From the NCBI RefSeq assembly GCF_024679245.1, contig NC_090191.1, forward strand, positions 35,297,451 to 35,361,450: a stretch of 64,000 nt of DNA. The letters are read 5' to 3'. Position 1 is the stretch's first letter. The number at the start of each line of letters is the position of its first letter. This DNA comes from Pseudorasbora parva (taxonomy: Eukaryota; Chordata; Actinopteri; Cypriniformes; Gobionidae). The translations under genes were made by a program, and so were the position numbers. Below the pieces are notes generated by a model. It had not been told where the DNA came from. It was given only the letters and a program-made list of their open reading frames with translations, and ran no database searches. This document shows positions 58,400 through 64,000 of the stretch, one piece after another.

Positions 58400-58790
58400 T
58401 ATTAAATTAATAAATAAAATAACCATTCATTATATACAGTTTAATGATTTATCACAGCTGATTATAAAACATTAAACTTTTATAATGTGAATTGTATATT
58501 AATATATAATAACATCATTAATGATTATGTATTCTTCAATATTGATATTATATCATTATAAATGTATATAATAATACATGGGAAAATAATATATTTTGAT
58601 TAAATTAATAAATAAAAGGACCATTATTTGCTATACAGTATCATGATTGATCACAGAGGATTATGAAACATCAATCGTTTATAATGTGAATTGTATATTA
58701 ATACATAACTTCATTAATGATCATGGATTCTGCAATATTTATACCATATCATTATAAAAATGTAGGCTATATAATATAAAATGCTAATAG
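58400..58790. repeat. Imperfect ~195-bp tandem duplication between fbh1 and glt8d2
   Basis: Copy 1 (about 58,400-58,595) and copy 2 (about 58,599-58,790) share ATTAAATTAATAAATAAAA, ATGATTKATCACAG, TATAATGTGAATTGTATATT, CATTAATGATYATG and ATATCATTATAAA in order. The unit is AT-rich with no coding content. Divergence of the copies suggests an old duplication. Confidence 0.8.
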
Positions 58791-58949
58791 AATAGAATAG
58801 AATAGTGTTATAGGCTATTTGTATTTACCACACCCACTATTGGTATATAAGAAATGCTCAGGACGTCCCTTGTAAGACTTGACACAGTGGCGTGTGTGGA
58901 CTTAAGATATATTAGGAAGAAAACCTGAACAAAATGCATTGCTAGGTCT

Positions 58950-59053
58950 CATGCGGATCCGCGAGTTTAGCTGGACTGCTCGTGCGTTGGCCACGCCCAC
59001 TCGACCGCGCCGTACAGATTTAATGAACGTTAAAGCGCGACTTCTGGCAACTG
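58950..59053 (+). promoter_or_regulatory. glt8d2: glt8d2 promoter and presumed non-coding first exon
   Basis: A short CpG-rich block (GCGGATCCGCGAG, CGACCGCGCCGTACAG, AAAGCGCGACTTCTGG) ends in a strong donor, CAACTG|gtaagt, at 59,053/59,054. It lies about 1.2 kb upstream of the start-codon exon and reads in the same direction. The assignment as a 5' UTR exon is inferred. Confidence 0.5.
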
Positions 59054-60234
59054 GTAAGTGGCTAATATAGTTATAAACAATTAAATGTAAATCGATTACA
59101 AGCGTGTTACTTGCTCTTATTTTGCCCCTTACGCTCCCCCAAGCTTTACTTATACAGTCGACATTAACTATCAGTGATATATTGTGTGTCAGTTATTAAG
59201 ACTTTGAAAACCTATTTTGCGACATTGTTTCATTACGATGCCAGACATGGACAAACTCCGCCATCTCTTTTTGTATAAGGTTTTTTGTTGTTGTTTTTAT
59301 AATGTTACATGTACACGAGTAGCCTATACATTAACTAATGATCTATTTAATAATGTTTGTTATTGTTATTAATGGAAATTTTGTTGCCCATAATAATATT
59401 TTAGTTAACACGAACTGTCTGAGGGAGACGGTTAACGTTACATCATTTTGTTGACTTTTCAGTCGATGATGTTGTTAGGCTACAATTAAGATGCTTTATG
59501 CTTTTAAAATCTGAAAGCCACACAAACTGATTACAATAATTTGTATTTTGTGTTAGAAGACAATAAGTTGTGAGAGCTTTTTAAATATAGTTACATTCCT
59601 AAATAAATCAACAGAATAAGACCTCAAAATGTGTTTGCAATAGTGTTTTGTACACTTAGTTTCTGGTTCATTTCAGCAAAGTCAGAGTAAGTTTTCTCAG
59701 TGTTTGGAGGACTTAGAAAATGTGATATTAAATGTGGAGAGAAAGAAATGAAATAGATAACTATTGAGTTCAAGGCTTAGTGAAGAATGCCACCAGGAAG
59801 GAAAGGCCAGGAGACTCCCGTTAAACAGTCCCACATGTGTGCAGGAGCCTCAAGAGACCCAAAATCCATTTAGAAATGTGTCCTAAACACAACCAAAAGA
59901 CTGGGATGACATTAACCAAAACAAGAAAATAAAACATCACTAAACACATTAGAAATATAATATAACAATGCATTATATCAAAGATAACAATAATTGAATA
60001 TTTTAGTAATTGTAAACAATTTATTGAACTTTTAATAATAATTAATACAAATAATTTGATCATTTTTAAATCATTCGGTATTGTCATTTAAGATGTTACA
60101 GTGAAAGCCCTAATATTTTAAAGTACCGGTAATCATTTTGGTTTTCTAATTTTAACTAAACAAAATTAATCTCCAAATGTAACAGTTCTAATGTCTTCTT
60201 TCTCTTTGTTTACAGATGCTGATGGTGGGGGGAA

Positions 60235-64000
<3,766 letters not shown>

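Overview
The window is vertebrate nuclear DNA, almost certainly from a cyprinid or other cypriniform fish. Its genes are split into short exons with GT-AG introns, intergenic DNA is AT-rich, tetranucleotide and dinucleotide microsatellites are long, and DNA transposon remnants are dense (Tc1, hAT, Harbinger-like, TTAA-flanked and inverted-repeat MITEs), with tRNA-derived SINE fragments. No bacterial-style operon, CRISPR array or phage gene is present. Most long reading frames in the non-genic DNA are chance frames or simple-repeat translations.

Layout. (1) 1-15,271: the minus-strand first coding exon of an SBF/MTMR5-MTMR13 pseudophosphatase gene (probably sbf1) at 15,217-15,271 inside a CpG-rich promoter; everything to its left looks like its first intron, filled with nested transposons. 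(2) 15.5-24.1 kb: intergenic, with a TTAA-flanked element, a truncated Tc1 copy and a long microsatellite. (3) 24.1-34.9 kb: plus-strand adm2 (adrenomedullin-2/intermedin), with a signal-peptide exon, a 7 kb intron and a hormone exon. The divergent sbf1/adm2 pair matches the SBF1-ADM2 arrangement on human 22q13.33. (4) 34.9-46.3 kb: intergenic, with MITEs, a 1.1 kb Tc1 relic and a 184 bp TA tract. (5) 46.38-57.46 kb: a complete 21-coding-exon fbh1 (F-box DNA helicase 1), 1,020 codons with all splice phases consistent. (6) 59.0-64.0 kb: the 5' part of glt8d2 (type II membrane glycosyltransferase, family 8), running off the right edge.

The genes do unrelated jobs: membrane-trafficking scaffold, secreted peptide hormone, recombination-control helicase/ubiquitin ligase and Golgi-type glycosyltransferase. 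I saw no new multi-gene system. The most informative features are the multi-level nested transposon insertions with readable target-site duplications, the six-block stepwise tetranucleotide tract, the His-rich intermedin N-terminus, and the CT/GT repeat directly against a glt8d2 splice acceptor.
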